Below are positions 7,963 through 16,098 of a stretch of 64,000 bases of DNA, one piece after another. The translations under genes and the position numbers were made by a program. Source of the stretch: Novosphingobium sp. SG751A. Its GTDB lineage: Bacteria; Pseudomonadota; Alphaproteobacteria; Sphingomonadales; Sphingomonadaceae. Position 1 is the first letter of the stretch. Each line of letters begins with the position of its first letter. The notes beneath the pieces are model-generated. The model made no database searches. It worked only from the letters and a program-made list of their open reading frames with translations, and was not told where the DNA came from. The stretch spans positions 1 through 64,000 of the forward strand of contig NZ_JABGCB010000019.1 of NCBI RefSeq assembly GCF_013149295.1, read 5' to 3'.

Positions 7963-9596
7963 CACAGCAGGCTCTCGACACCGCGCCCCAGATGGGCCAG
8001 CGCACGCTCGGCGGCCAGCACACCGTGGTAATGCGCCTCTTCAAACAGCGAGAGGCCAGAGAGATCGGAATGGGCGCGAAATACCGGGCCAGCCATCGCC
8101 TGCGCCGCCGCCCGCGCAGGATCGCTGCGAAAACCCACCGTTGGCCGCACCATCGCATGGCCCCAGCGCCAGACATCAATCCGCTCGATCCGCCCATCGA
8201 GTTCGGGGTTCATCGCCAGCAGATCCGCCGCGATCAGCGCCTGCCACTCACCCAACCCCCGCGCCAGCAGACTCTTGCGCGCCGCCACCGGATCGCCCTC
8301 GGACAGGGCCTGATACCATGTCAGCACCCCCGGCCCATCTGAGGCCGAGGAAGTCTGGTGATTGGCCACGACATAGCCGAGGCTGGCGCTGGTGCTGGAA
8401 ACATTGTCCCACGCCAACGGTACGCCCGGCCCCCATGGCATGCGCGACACCGCCACATTGGCCACCACCCATGGCGCATAGGAAAAGCGCGAGGCCCCGG
8501 TAAATTCGGGCGCCACATGGCGCGCCACAAAATCCGGCATGGCCAGAACCACCGCCTGCGCCCTGATCCGACGCCCCGCGCCCGCCCGATGATCGAACAC
8601 ATCGACCAGCACATCTTCGCCATCGCGCGCAACATGGGTGACGCTGTGGCGCGGGCGCAATCGCGCGCCGATCCGCCCGGCCATCAGCCGCGCCAGCCGG
8701 GCATTGCCTTCGGGCCATGTCAATTCACTCTCGCCCGCGCCCTCGGCGGCCCACCCCCGGCGACCGGCAAAATAGTGGATGCCCGCCCATGCCGAGATCG
8801 CGGCCGGCTCGCTGCCATAATCATCGCGGGTGCAATAGCGCAGGTGGGCGAGCAGAGGCGCGGCGGTGTATCCCTCCCGCGCCAGCCACGCGGCAAAGCT
8901 GATAAGCTCGAGCGCGGCATAGGCCTCGTCGCGGCTGGAAAGCGCAGAGGGGCTGGCAAAGGCGGGGCGGCCATCGCGGCCGATAGCCTTGCGGAACTGC
9001 TCCATCGCCGCATCGAAACGGTGCCATTGCGCGGCATCCTGCGCCGAAAGGCCGGTGGAGGGCACAAGGCCCTCCTGCCACTTGCCGCGCCAGAGCAGGC
9101 GCTCCTCCAGATCGGCGCAGAGCTGAAACGGATCATAGACCGGCGCGCCATGCGCGTCCGCCCCCGTCACCATGCCGAATTGGCGCAGCATATGGATCAG
9201 CGCCCTCGCCTCTCGGTTGGGGATCGGCAGATAATGCGCGCCCCATGGGAAAGCCGTGACGCTATTGGCACCGCTGCGCGCATTGCCGCCCGCGACATCT
9301 TCCAGTTCGAACAGGGCGAAATCGTTAAAACCCGCCTCGGCCAGCCGCCAGCCAGCCGCCAGCCCTGCCACACCGCCGCCCGCGATCACCAACGGGATGC
9401 ACTCCTTCGGCCCGGTCGGCCCCGGCAATCTGCCATCGCGGATCGCATGGCCCCGCGCCATATCCGGCCCCAGCAGCGCGCCGGGGAAAGGCCTGGCCTG
9501 CACCGACCCGCAACCGCTCAGCGCGCCGCAGGCCCCCAATGCCCCGCAGACCATGGCTCCGGCGAGCAGATCGCGCCGCCGGACCTCAGCCCTCAT
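7962..9596 (-). CDS. Exported FAD-dependent oxidoreductase, amine-oxidase-like (twin-arginine, possible lipoprotein)
   Basis: The 544-residue protein starts MRAEVRRRDLLAG, a twin-arginine type signal, followed by a hydrophobic stretch ending LSGC (Cys29), a possible lipobox. Mature protein has the FAD-binding Rossmann motif AGGGVAGLAAG and the downstream GGNARSG seen in flavin amine oxidases and related NAD(P)-binding proteins. The C-terminal segment LFEEAHYHGVLAAERAL resembles the FAD-contacting end of that family. The substrate is unknown. Between an aminopropyltransferase homologue and SAM decarboxylase, oxidation of a polyamine-like product outside the cytoplasmic membrane is a reasonable inference. 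I chose ATG 9596, which overlaps the upstream gene by 11 bases; a TTG 21 bases earlier is the alternative. Confidence 0.8.
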   Translation of the reverse strand: MRAEVRRRDLLAGAMVCGALGACGALSGCGSVQARPFPGALLGPDMARGHAIRDGRLPGPTGPKECIPLVIAGGGVAGLAAGWRLAEAGFNDFALFELEDVAGGNARSGANSVTAFPWGAHYLPIPNREARALIHMLRQFGMVTGADAHGAPVYDPFQLCADLEERLLWRGKWQEGLVPSTGLSAQDAAQWHRFDAAMEQFRKAIGRDGRPAFASPSALSSRDEAYAALELISFAAWLAREGYTAAPLLAHLRYCTRDDYGSEPAAISAWAGIHYFAGRRGWAAEGAGESELTWPEGNARLARLMAGRIGARLRPRHSVTHVARDGEDVLVDVFDHRAGAGRRIRAQAVVLAMPDFVARHVAPEFTGASRFSYAPWVVANVAVSRMPWGPGVPLAWDNVSSTSASLGYVVANHQTSSASDGPGVLTWYQALSEGDPVAARKSLLARGLGEWQALIAADLLAMNPELDGRIERIDVWRWGHAMVRPTVGFRSDPARAAAQAMAGPVFRAHSDLSGLSLFEEAHYHGVLAAERALAHLGRGVESLL

Positions 9597-11118
9597 AGTG
9601 GCTCCATTCCTCGGCAAAGCTGCGCACCAGTGCCTGATTGTCGAGGCGGTTCACAGGCGTCGGGCGGCGGGCCATGTCGGGAGGAAAATCGAACATCAGC
9701 GGTTCAGACACCGCATTCAGATAACGCAGGCCAGCGGGCAGATGTGCAGGCCCCGTGGGCGGCGTACGCGCCGCCAGCGTAAAGCCCCATTCGCCAAAGC
9801 TGGGCACATAAGTGTGATAACCGCGCGTTTGCAGGCCCGCCGCTTCCAGCGTCTGGGCCACGGTCCAGAACGAGCGCGGCGCCACCAGCGGCGAGGTCGA
9901 TTGCACCACCATCACCCCGTCCGGGGCCAACAGGCGGGCCACCTGCGCGTAGAAGCTGACCGTATAGAGCTTGCCCAGCGAATATTCGGTGGGATCGGGA
10001 AAGTCGATCAGGATCGCGTCATACGTCCCCCGCGCGGCGCGGACCCAGCGAAAGGCGTCGGCATTTTCCACGCTGAGGCGCGGGTTCAGCAAAGACCCGC
10101 GATTGAGCGCGGCCAGTTGCGGCGTTTCACGAAACATCCGCGTCATTTCCGGGTCCAGATCGACCAGATGGATCGAACGCACCCGTCCATCGCGCAGCAC
10201 CTCGCGCGCAGCCAGCCCATCGCCACCGCCAAGGATCAGCACCCGCGCCGGATTGGCCACCCGCCCCAGCACCGGCCAGACCAGAGCCTCGTGATAGCGA
10301 TATTCATCGCGCGACGAAAATTGCAGATTGCCGTTGAGATAGAGCCGCAAGTCCTCGCCCCGGCGCGTCAGCACGATGCGCTGATAGGGGGTCGAGCGGG
10401 CATGGATCACACCCTCGCCATAATAGGCGATCTCGGAAAAGCGCTGGATGCGTTCGGCCATGAACAGGCCAGCGATCAGGCTGATCGCCACCATCAGCGC
10501 GGCGGACATATCCACGCCCACCCGCCGCGTGCCGCGCAGCACGAACAGCAGCGCCACCGCCACCGCCACATTGGCCAGCCCAAACACCAGCCCGGTGCGG
10601 ATCATCCCCAATTGCGGCACCAGCAGCAGCGGAAAGGCCAGCGAAGCAATCAGCGCGCCGACATAATCATAGGTCAGCACATTGGAGACCAGATCGCGGA
10701 ACGCAAAGCGCGAGCGCAGGATGCGGATGAGCAGCGGGATTTCCAGCCCCACCAGCGCCCCGATCACCAGCACGATGGCATAGAGCAGCACCCGGAAATC
10801 AGCGCTGAGCGGAAAGGCCAGAAACAGGCCCGCCGCGCTCCACCCGCCGATGGCCGCGATCATGATCTCAACGCGGATGAACACGCCGATCTCATCGCGC
10901 CGGACATAGCGCGAGAGAAAAGACCCCACCCCCATCGCAAACAGATAGGAACCGATCACGGTCGAAAACTGGGTAACGCTGTCGCCCAGCAGATAGGAAG
11001 CCAGCGTGCCCGCCAGCAATTCATAAATCAGCCCGCAGGTGGCCACCACCAGCACCGAGAGCAGCAGAATGGCCGCATGGGCGCGCGCAGGACCCGTAAA
11101 ATCGCCGGAATCGTCCAT
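9586..11118 (-). CDS. Membrane-embedded spermidine synthase-like (polyamine aminopropyltransferase-like) protein
   Basis: The 510-residue protein has about seven transmembrane helices in the first 225 residues and then a spermidine-synthase fold. The nucleotide-binding loop GGGDGLAARE (297-306), the acidic pair DLD (320-322) and the catalytic-type DFPDP (372-376; usually DSSDP) are present. It should bind dcSAM and transfer aminopropyl to an acceptor, but the fused membrane domain suggests a membrane-associated acceptor, not free putrescine. The ATG shares a base with the DUF350 stop (TGATG). The acceptor is not known. Confidence 0.85.
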   Translation of the reverse strand: MDDSGDFTGPARAHAAILLLSVLVVATCGLIYELLAGTLASYLLGDSVTQFSTVIGSYLFAMGVGSFLSRYVRRDEIGVFIRVEIMIAAIGGWSAAGLFLAFPLSADFRVLLYAIVLVIGALVGLEIPLLIRILRSRFAFRDLVSNVLTYDYVGALIASLAFPLLLVPQLGMIRTGLVFGLANVAVAVALLFVLRGTRRVGVDMSAALMVAISLIAGLFMAERIQRFSEIAYYGEGVIHARSTPYQRIVLTRRGEDLRLYLNGNLQFSSRDEYRYHEALVWPVLGRVANPARVLILGGGDGLAAREVLRDGRVRSIHLVDLDPEMTRMFRETPQLAALNRGSLLNPRLSVENADAFRWVRAARGTYDAILIDFPDPTEYSLGKLYTVSFYAQVARLLAPDGVMVVQSTSPLVAPRSFWTVAQTLEAAGLQTRGYHTYVPSFGEWGFTLAARTPPTGPAHLPAGLRYLNAVSEPLMFDFPPDMARRPTPVNRLDNQALVRSFAEEWSHYEG

Positions 11119-11327
11119 CAGCCGTGAATCGCCGCCGAGATAATCATGCTTAGCCCCAGCGCCACCGCGCCCGCCAGAATGGCCACGGCCATATTCTGCC
11201 GCTCGATGATTTCCTTCCACAATTCGCCCGGCGTCAGCTTGTCCACCAGAATGAAGCTGGCGACGAAGACGACGATGCCCAAAAGAGCATAGAACAAGGT
11301 GGCGGCGATGACGGTGGTCGAAAGCAT
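11118..11327 (-). CDS. DUF350 family small membrane protein
   Basis: The 69-residue protein has two predicted transmembrane helices (about 5-27 and 46-66) separated by an acidic loop, DKLTPGELWKEIIERQN, which is the DUF350 (YjfL-type) pattern in a single-unit form. The function is unknown; the family is often found near PspA/SPFH proteins and polyamine- or glutathionylspermidine-related enzymes. The ATG at 11327 has GGGGAGGG about six bases upstream, which decides it over longer in-frame alternatives. The stop overlaps the next gene's ATG by one base. Confidence 0.82.
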   Translation of the reverse strand: MLSTTVIAATLFYALLGIVVFVASFILVDKLTPGELWKEIIERQNMAVAILAGAVALGLSMIISAAIHG

Positions 11328-11343
11328 GACGATCCCTCCCCTT

Positions 11344-11529
11344 TTATTTGTGCGAAGGCCCAAAGCCCCAGAAACCGGCCGCCCCGCCATGGTGATGGCT
11401 GCGTTCGGCAGGGCCGCTGTGCCGGGCCGAGCCGTCGGCAAACGGGTCCCACGCGGCCCAGCCCGCCCATCCGGCAAGGCCCAGCAGCGCAAGGCACCAT
11501 GCGGCAAAGAACAACAAGCCACGGCTCAT
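11344..11529 (-). CDS. Small single-pass membrane protein, Trp-rich helix and His/Gly-rich tail
   Basis: The 61-residue product starts MSRGLLFFAAWCLALLGLAG and has one hydrophobic helix (about 4-27) containing several Trp. A polar tail with HHHGG and GFWGFGP follows. I do not recognise a family. It looks real because its ATG overlaps the upstream DUF4178 stop by one base and the DUF350 gene begins 16 bases after its end. It is probably a small membrane component of the operon. The His cluster could bind a metal, which is inference. Confidence 0.6.
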   Translation of the reverse strand: MSRGLLFFAAWCLALLGLAGWAGWAAWDPFADGSARHSGPAERSHHHGGAAGFWGFGPSHK

Positions 11530-12884
11530 CAGGCATCCTCCCCGTAAACGGCGGTCCTGCTGGCGCGATAGGCATAGAGAAACAGCAGCGGCAACGACGC
11601 CAGCGCCACGATCAGCCACCAAAGACCCAAAGGCAGCCCGCCCGGCTCGACAAGGAAACCGAGGCTGATCACTTCCTGCTCAGGCGCGGTGGCGTCTTGT
11701 GCGCCGCCAATGCCCCATGGGTTTCCCCCACTGATCGGGGCGTTATAATTGCTGGCGCTGGGGTCATTCCAACGCTTGGCCTCCGCCTCAACCAGCAGGT
11801 CATAATCACCGGCAGGCACGCCGGCGAAACGGGTGCTGGTTTCATGGCTGCCCTCGGACCAATAGCCATCGGAATCGCGGCCCGCGTAATATTCGATGGT
11901 GGCGCTGGCGGGAATCGTCGCCTGCGTGGCGCGGTTAACCAACAGGTAGTCCAGATCGACCCAGCGGTTGGTGAAATTGCTGGCCGCAACTTTGACCGTG
12001 ACGAATTGATAGGCGCTCGTCAATTTGACCGGCCCGACCGTGATGCGCGCGGTGGGGCCATCGACCACCACCTGCCCATCACCCCGCACGCCGTTGCCGC
12101 CTGCGGTCAGGAAGGAGAGCAGCAGGAAGGCCGCAACGATGGTGATCAAAACCAGTTTGACCATATCCCAAAGGCTGGTCCGTTTTCCGGCCGAATCCTG
12201 CCAAAAGCGGGCGAAGAAACCGGGCTTTGGCCCATCGACCTGCGAACGCACCGGCTCGGGGCGGGCCAGATCGGGGCCTTGGGGGCGGACAAATGCGTCG
12301 ATCAGCCGCTGGGGCACGCCGACCAGGTGGGTCCACTGCACCTCTTCACCTTCGCGCCATTCGCGCGACAGCGAGGCAGGCCCGCGATCATAGCTGCGCG
12401 CCACCCACATCTCGCCCGCCTGAACGCGCCAGTAAAACTCGCCGATCACGCGTGTGGTGGTTATGGTGACAGGCTCATCCTCGCTGGCATAGGTTTCGCC
12501 GCGCCATGCCGCCTCGCCCCAATGGCCCGTTTCGCGCGGCATGTCGGTCAGCATGGTGCCGAATTGCCACTTCCCATCGGAATGGACCAGCCAGCGATAG
12601 CCCGCATAGGGGTTGAAGAGGAGATATTCGCCCCAGGAATAGCCGCCCGCCTCGCGCCGCAGCCAGCCAATGGCCTCCCATTGCGTGCCGAACAGGATGC
12701 CCCGGCTGCCCAGCGGCAGGGGCAGTTTGGCGACATTTTCGTGATATTCCTTGATAATGGCCACATCGGGCTGGGCGACGTCCAGCACGCTGCCGCAATG
12801 GCGACAGGCGACCGTTACCGTATAACCCGCCGCCTTAACATCAATCGAACCACCGCAGGAGGGGCAGAGGATCGCCCGGCTCAC
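11529..12884 (-). CDS. DUF4178 protein with zinc ribbon and C-terminal membrane helices
   Basis: The 451-residue protein begins with a zinc ribbon (CPSCGG about 7-12, CRHCG about 27-31). A DUF4178 domain follows with the typical aromatic-rich run (GGYSWGEYLLFNPYAGYRWL). It then has a hydrophobic helix (SLWDMVKLVLITIVAAFLLL), a beta-rich external-type region and a last helix before an RASR end, so two membrane passes are predicted. Function is unknown. The GTG start overlaps the upstream DUF4178 stop by four bases. It is longer than its neighbour and membrane anchored, so the pair may form a complex. Confidence 0.8.
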   Translation of the reverse strand: MSRAILCPSCGGSIDVKAAGYTVTVACRHCGSVLDVAQPDVAIIKEYHENVAKLPLPLGSRGILFGTQWEAIGWLRREAGGYSWGEYLLFNPYAGYRWLVHSDGKWQFGTMLTDMPRETGHWGEAAWRGETYASEDEPVTITTTRVIGEFYWRVQAGEMWVARSYDRGPASLSREWREGEEVQWTHLVGVPQRLIDAFVRPQGPDLARPEPVRSQVDGPKPGFFARFWQDSAGKRTSLWDMVKLVLITIVAAFLLLSFLTAGGNGVRGDGQVVVDGPTARITVGPVKLTSAYQFVTVKVAASNFTNRWVDLDYLLVNRATQATIPASATIEYYAGRDSDGYWSEGSHETSTRFAGVPAGDYDLLVEAEAKRWNDPSASNYNAPISGGNPWGIGGAQDATAPEQEVISLGFLVEPGGLPLGLWWLIVALASLPLLFLYAYRASRTAVYGEDA

Positions 12885-13534
12885 CGACCCGTCTCCGCCA
12901 GATTGTCGGGCATCGCCCAGTCCTCAACCGCACGCAACCGGCTGGGGCGCAATTCGGCCAGTTCGACATAGCGCCCCACATAAGCACTGGCCCCGACCCG
13001 GTCGCGCTGGACCGACAGCGCCGCGCCGGTAGGCGAGCGAAAGTCAATGCTCTCCACCTGCCAGTCGATGGGCGTGGGAAAGGGCAGATCGCCCTCGCCA
13101 CCAAGGCAGGTGACGGTCTTGATGTCGCTGGCGGTCAGGCTTTGGCCGTCCACATCGATGGTGAAGCCCAGCGCAATGTCGGCGGGCAGGCGCTGCGCCA
13201 CATCCTCGCGCTCGGCCAATATCTGAAACTGCCCCATCGCCTCACCCAGCCAGCGGGTGGAGCCATCGGAGAGTTGCAGCAGCCATTCGTTCCACGCCCC
13301 ATCGGCCCAGCCCCAGCGCACCCGGCCCACCACGGTGAAACGCGCGCCATCGACCGCGCCCCCGGTGCCAAGCTGGATGGGGGAAATATCATAGGGCAGC
13401 AATGCCGCCTTGCCGATGTCGCGCATGCCGTCGCGCGCGATCACCGTCTGGCAATAGCCGCACACGGCATAGGGCATGGCGCCAGAGCGCATCGGCACCG
13501 GCGCGCCGCATTGCGGGCAGGTAATATTGGCCAT
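12881..13534 (-). CDS. DUF4178 protein with zinc ribbon, soluble form
   Basis: The 217-residue protein has an N-terminal zinc ribbon (CPQCGAP at 5-11, then CGYCQ) and DUF4178-type core segments such as VRWGWADGAWNEWLLQL and a TRWLGEAMG run. It has no membrane helix. With the next gene it makes a tandem DUF4178 pair, one soluble and one membrane bound. Its ATG is 10 bases after the SPFH stop and its stop overlaps the next start. Function is unknown; a zinc ribbon suggests protein or nucleic-acid contact. Confidence 0.78.
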   Translation of the reverse strand: MANITCPQCGAPVPMRSGAMPYAVCGYCQTVIARDGMRDIGKAALLPYDISPIQLGTGGAVDGARFTVVGRVRWGWADGAWNEWLLQLSDGSTRWLGEAMGQFQILAEREDVAQRLPADIALGFTIDVDGQSLTASDIKTVTCLGGEGDLPFPTPIDWQVESIDFRSPTGAALSVQRDRVGASAYVGRYVELAELRPSRLRAVEDWAMPDNLAETGR

Positions 13535-13544
13535 GGAGGTTCTC

Positions 13545-14525
13545 TTACTTCACCCGCGAGAGGATTTCGGCCTTCTTGGCGTCAAATTCTTCCTGCGTGA
13601 TCGCGCCGATGGTCAGCAATTTATGCAGCTTTTCCAGCAGGGCGAAGGGATCTTCAGCCGGAGCGGCGCCGGCAGGCGCGCTCTGGCCGAAAGCGCCGCT
13701 CATCGCGCCGCTCAGCATATTGGCCGCCGCCATGCCCGCGCCGATCCCGGCGAGGCCGCTGTCCGAGGCCGGATTGTCCAGCGCCTGCGCCGCCTGAAAG
13801 CGGGTGTAGCCTGTCATATCGCCCAGCACGCGCATCGATGAACCCTTGTCGAGATGGGCCTGAACCTCGTCGGGCAGGCTGACGCTTTCAACAAAGAAGC
13901 TGGTGCAGGACAGGCCCCATTGGGCAAAAGTCTTGTCCACCTCGGCCTTGATCGTGTCCGACATCGCCTGCTGATTGGCGGCCAGATCGAGGAAGGGCAC
14001 CTTGCTGGCGCCCAGCGCGGTGGCGATGGCGGTGACGATGGCGCTGCGCAATTGGGTGTCGAGCGTGTCGGCCCAGATCTCGCCCATCGTGCCCAGCACC
14101 TTTTCGACAAAGAGCTTGAGATCGGCGATTTTGAACGAATAGGTGCCAAAGGCGCGCAGGCGGATCGCGCCAAATTCGGCGTCGCGCACCGTCACGGGCT
14201 GGGGCGTGCCCCATTTGCGGCCCGCCTGTTCTTTCAGGCTGATAAACACGACATCGGATTTGAAGGGTGAATTGAACCCCTTGTCCCAATTCATCAGATT
14301 GGTCAGAATCGGCAGATTGGCCGTTTCCAGCACATGCAGCCCCGCGCCGAAATAATCGGCCACCTGCCCCTCGTTCATAAAGGCCGCGATCTGGCCCTCG
14401 CGCACGGTCAATTGCGCGCCATTCTTGATTTCATTGCCCGCCGTGGGCACACGCCATGCGACCTGTCCGGGCGCCTCATGCCATTCGATCACATCGATGA
14501 ACTGTTTGCGCAGGAAATCAAACAT
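13545..14525 (-). CDS. SPFH (band 7) domain protein with C-terminal SHOCT domain, YdjI-like
   Basis: The 326-residue protein is first in the operon. Its start MFDFLRKQFIDVIEW and the SPFH core (about 20-215) resemble the YdjI/virion-core-like branch of the SPFH family. An Ala/Gly/Met-rich linker (GIGAGMAAANMLSG) and a SHOCT motif (LLEKLHKLLTIGAITQEEF) end the protein. SPFH proteins form membrane-associated scaffolds. No transmembrane helix is obvious, so attachment is probably peripheral or through partners. I preferred the ATG at 14525, which has AGGA about nine bases upstream, over the one at 14534. A promoter and a palindrome lie just before it. Confidence 0.82.
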   Translation of the reverse strand: MFDFLRKQFIDVIEWHEAPGQVAWRVPTAGNEIKNGAQLTVREGQIAAFMNEGQVADYFGAGLHVLETANLPILTNLMNWDKGFNSPFKSDVVFISLKEQAGRKWGTPQPVTVRDAEFGAIRLRAFGTYSFKIADLKLFVEKVLGTMGEIWADTLDTQLRSAIVTAIATALGASKVPFLDLAANQQAMSDTIKAEVDKTFAQWGLSCTSFFVESVSLPDEVQAHLDKGSSMRVLGDMTGYTRFQAAQALDNPASDSGLAGIGAGMAAANMLSGAMSGAFGQSAPAGAAPAEDPFALLEKLHKLLTIGAITQEEFDAKKAEILSRVK

Positions 14526-14541
14526 CGCACCCATCCTGAGT

Positions 14542-14554
14542 TGTTCCGAGAACA
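14542..14554 (-). promoter_or_regulatory. Candidate operator palindrome of the SPFH/polyamine operon
   Basis: TGTTC-CGA-GAACA is a perfect 5-bp inverted repeat with a three-base centre. It lies 6-18 bases downstream of the proposed -10 box and about 17 bases before the SPFH start codon, the right place for a repressor. It is not the spaced GTTC direct repeat used by alphaproteobacterial LexA. The binding protein is unknown. Confidence 0.4.
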
Positions 14555-14560
14555 GGTGTT

Positions 14561-14588
14561 ATTCTAGAGTAAGACACCGCCCTTGCAA
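14561..14588 (-). promoter_or_regulatory. Predicted sigma-70-type promoter of the SPFH/polyamine operon
   Basis: On the minus strand TTGCAA (14588-14583) is separated by 16 bases from TAGAAT (14566-14561). This agrees well with the -35/-10 consensus and points at the SPFH gene. It would give a leader of roughly 25-30 bases that contains the palindrome at 14542-14554. Confidence 0.55.
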
Positions 14589-14667
14589 GCGAAACCGCAA
14601 GCATAACCGGACAGGCGCCCGCATCGCCCCTTCATTTTTGCTGCGTTTTGGCGTAACGGCGCCCGCT

Positions 14668-16026
14668 ATGTCTGCCATTTCCACCCCCCGCACCTCGCCT
14701 GTTTCCGCCCCACGCACCTATCGCGTGAAAAGCTTTGGCTGTCAGATGAATGTCTATGACGGCCAGCGCATGGAAGAATTGCTGGCCCATCAAGGCATTG
14801 CCCCCGCGCCCGAGGGCGAGCAGGCCGATCTGGTCGTCCTCAACACTTGCCATATCCGCGAAAAGGCCGCCGAAAAGGTCTATTCCGACATTGGTCGTCT
14901 GATCAAGGATGCGCGGCGCGAGGATGGCACGCCGCCGTTGATCGCGGTGGCCGGATGCGTGGCCCAGGCCGAGGGCGAGGAAATCATGGCGCGCGCGCCC
15001 GCCGTGACCATGGTGGTGGGGCCGCAGGCCTATCACCGCCTGCCCGAAATGATCGCCCGCGCGGTCGATGGCGAGCGCGTGACCGACACCGACATGCCCG
15101 CCGATGCCAAATTCGCCGCCCTGCCCAAGCGGCGCAGCGTTGGACCGACGGCGTTTCTGACCGTGCAGGAAGGTTGCGACAAGTTCTGCACCTATTGCGT
15201 GGTCCCCTATACGCGCGGCGCGGAAATCAGCCGTCCCTATGGCGACCTGATCGCCGAGGCACATCGCCTGATCGAAGCGGGCGCGCGGGAAATCACCCTG
15301 CTGGGCCAGAACGTGAATGCGTGGGATGGCGAGAACGGCAAGGGGCAGAAGGTCGGCCTTGACGGGCTGATCCGCGATTTGGCCGCGATCGATGGTCTGG
15401 CGCGCATCCGCTATACCACCAGCCATCCAAATGACATGACCGATGGCTTGATCGCCGCCCATGGCGAGGTGGACAAGCTGATGCCCTTCCTGCACCTGCC
15501 GGTGCAATCGGGCAGCAATGCGATCCTAAAAGCGATGAACCGCAGCCATACGGCCGAGAGCTATCTGCGCCTGCTGGAACGCGTGCGCGAGGTGCGGCCC
15601 GATATTGCGCTCTCGGGCGATTTCATCGTCGGCTTCCCCGGCGAGAGCGAGGAGCATTTTGCCGAGACCATCGCGCTGATCGACGCGGTGGGCTATGCGC
15701 AGGCCTTCAGCTTCAAATATTCACCGCGCCCCGGCACGCCAGCCGCCACGATGGATGATCAGATCGCGGGCGAAGTAATGGACGACCGGTTGCAGCGTTT
15801 GCAAGCCGCCCTGAACCGCGACCAGCATGCCTTCAATCAGGCAAGCCTTGGCCGCACCTGCGACGTACTGATCGAGCGCAAGGGCAAGTTGCCGGGCCAA
15901 TGGCTGGGCAAATCGCCGTGGCTGCAATCGGTGCATTTTCAGGGCAATTACGGTGTGGGCGACATTCTGCGCGCCGAACTGGTGCAGGCAGGGCCGAATT
16001 CACTCACCGGCAGAGTGATCGCCTGA
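14668..16026 (+). CDS. miaB: tRNA-2-methylthio-N6-dimethylallyladenosine synthase
   Basis: The 452-residue radical-SAM enzyme adds a methylthio group to i6A37 of tRNAs. The N-terminal MTTase domain has cysteines 25 (FGCQMN), 61 and 97 for the auxiliary cluster. The radical-SAM motif CDKFCTYC (Cys170, 174, 177) and a C-terminal TRAM domain ending LTGRVIA follow. The FGCQMNVYD signature separates MiaB from RimO and MtaB. The ATG at 14668 gives the usual family start; a longer in-frame reading through the divergent promoter is not credible. No strong ribosome site is visible. Confidence 0.96.
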   Translation: MSAISTPRTSPVSAPRTYRVKSFGCQMNVYDGQRMEELLAHQGIAPAPEGEQADLVVLNTCHIREKAAEKVYSDIGRLIKDARREDGTPPLIAVAGCVAQAEGEEIMARAPAVTMVVGPQAYHRLPEMIARAVDGERVTDTDMPADAKFAALPKRRSVGPTAFLTVQEGCDKFCTYCVVPYTRGAEISRPYGDLIAEAHRLIEAGAREITLLGQNVNAWDGENGKGQKVGLDGLIRDLAAIDGLARIRYTTSHPNDMTDGLIAAHGEVDKLMPFLHLPVQSGSNAILKAMNRSHTAESYLRLLERVREVRPDIALSGDFIVGFPGESEEHFAETIALIDAVGYAQAFSFKYSPRPGTPAATMDDQIAGEVMDDRLQRLQAALNRDQHAFNQASLGRTCDVLIERKGKLPGQWLGKSPWLQSVHFQGNYGVGDILRAELVQAGPNSLTGRVIA

Positions 16027-16033
16027 AACGCAT

Positions 16034-16066
16034 AAAAAGCCGCCCCCTCCTTGCGGAAGGGGCGGC
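16034..16066 (-). terminator. Terminator of the RcnB-like gene; hairpin shared with miaB
   Basis: GCCGCCCC pairs with GGGGCGGC (16039-16066), with the stem continuing for three more pairs past one mismatch to a TTGC loop. On the minus strand it is followed by TTTTT, ideal for the RcnB-like gene. It starts 13 bases after the miaB stop and may also serve that gene. Confidence 0.8.
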
Positions 16067-16098
16067 CCAGCACAGCTTCCCGACCGAAGCGCGCTGAA

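Noticed and set aside
14542..14554. LexA (SOS) box before the SPFH operon
   Set aside because: The alphaproteobacterial box is a direct repeat of GTTC or GAAC with a seven-base gap. Here the half-sites are inverted with a three-base gap.
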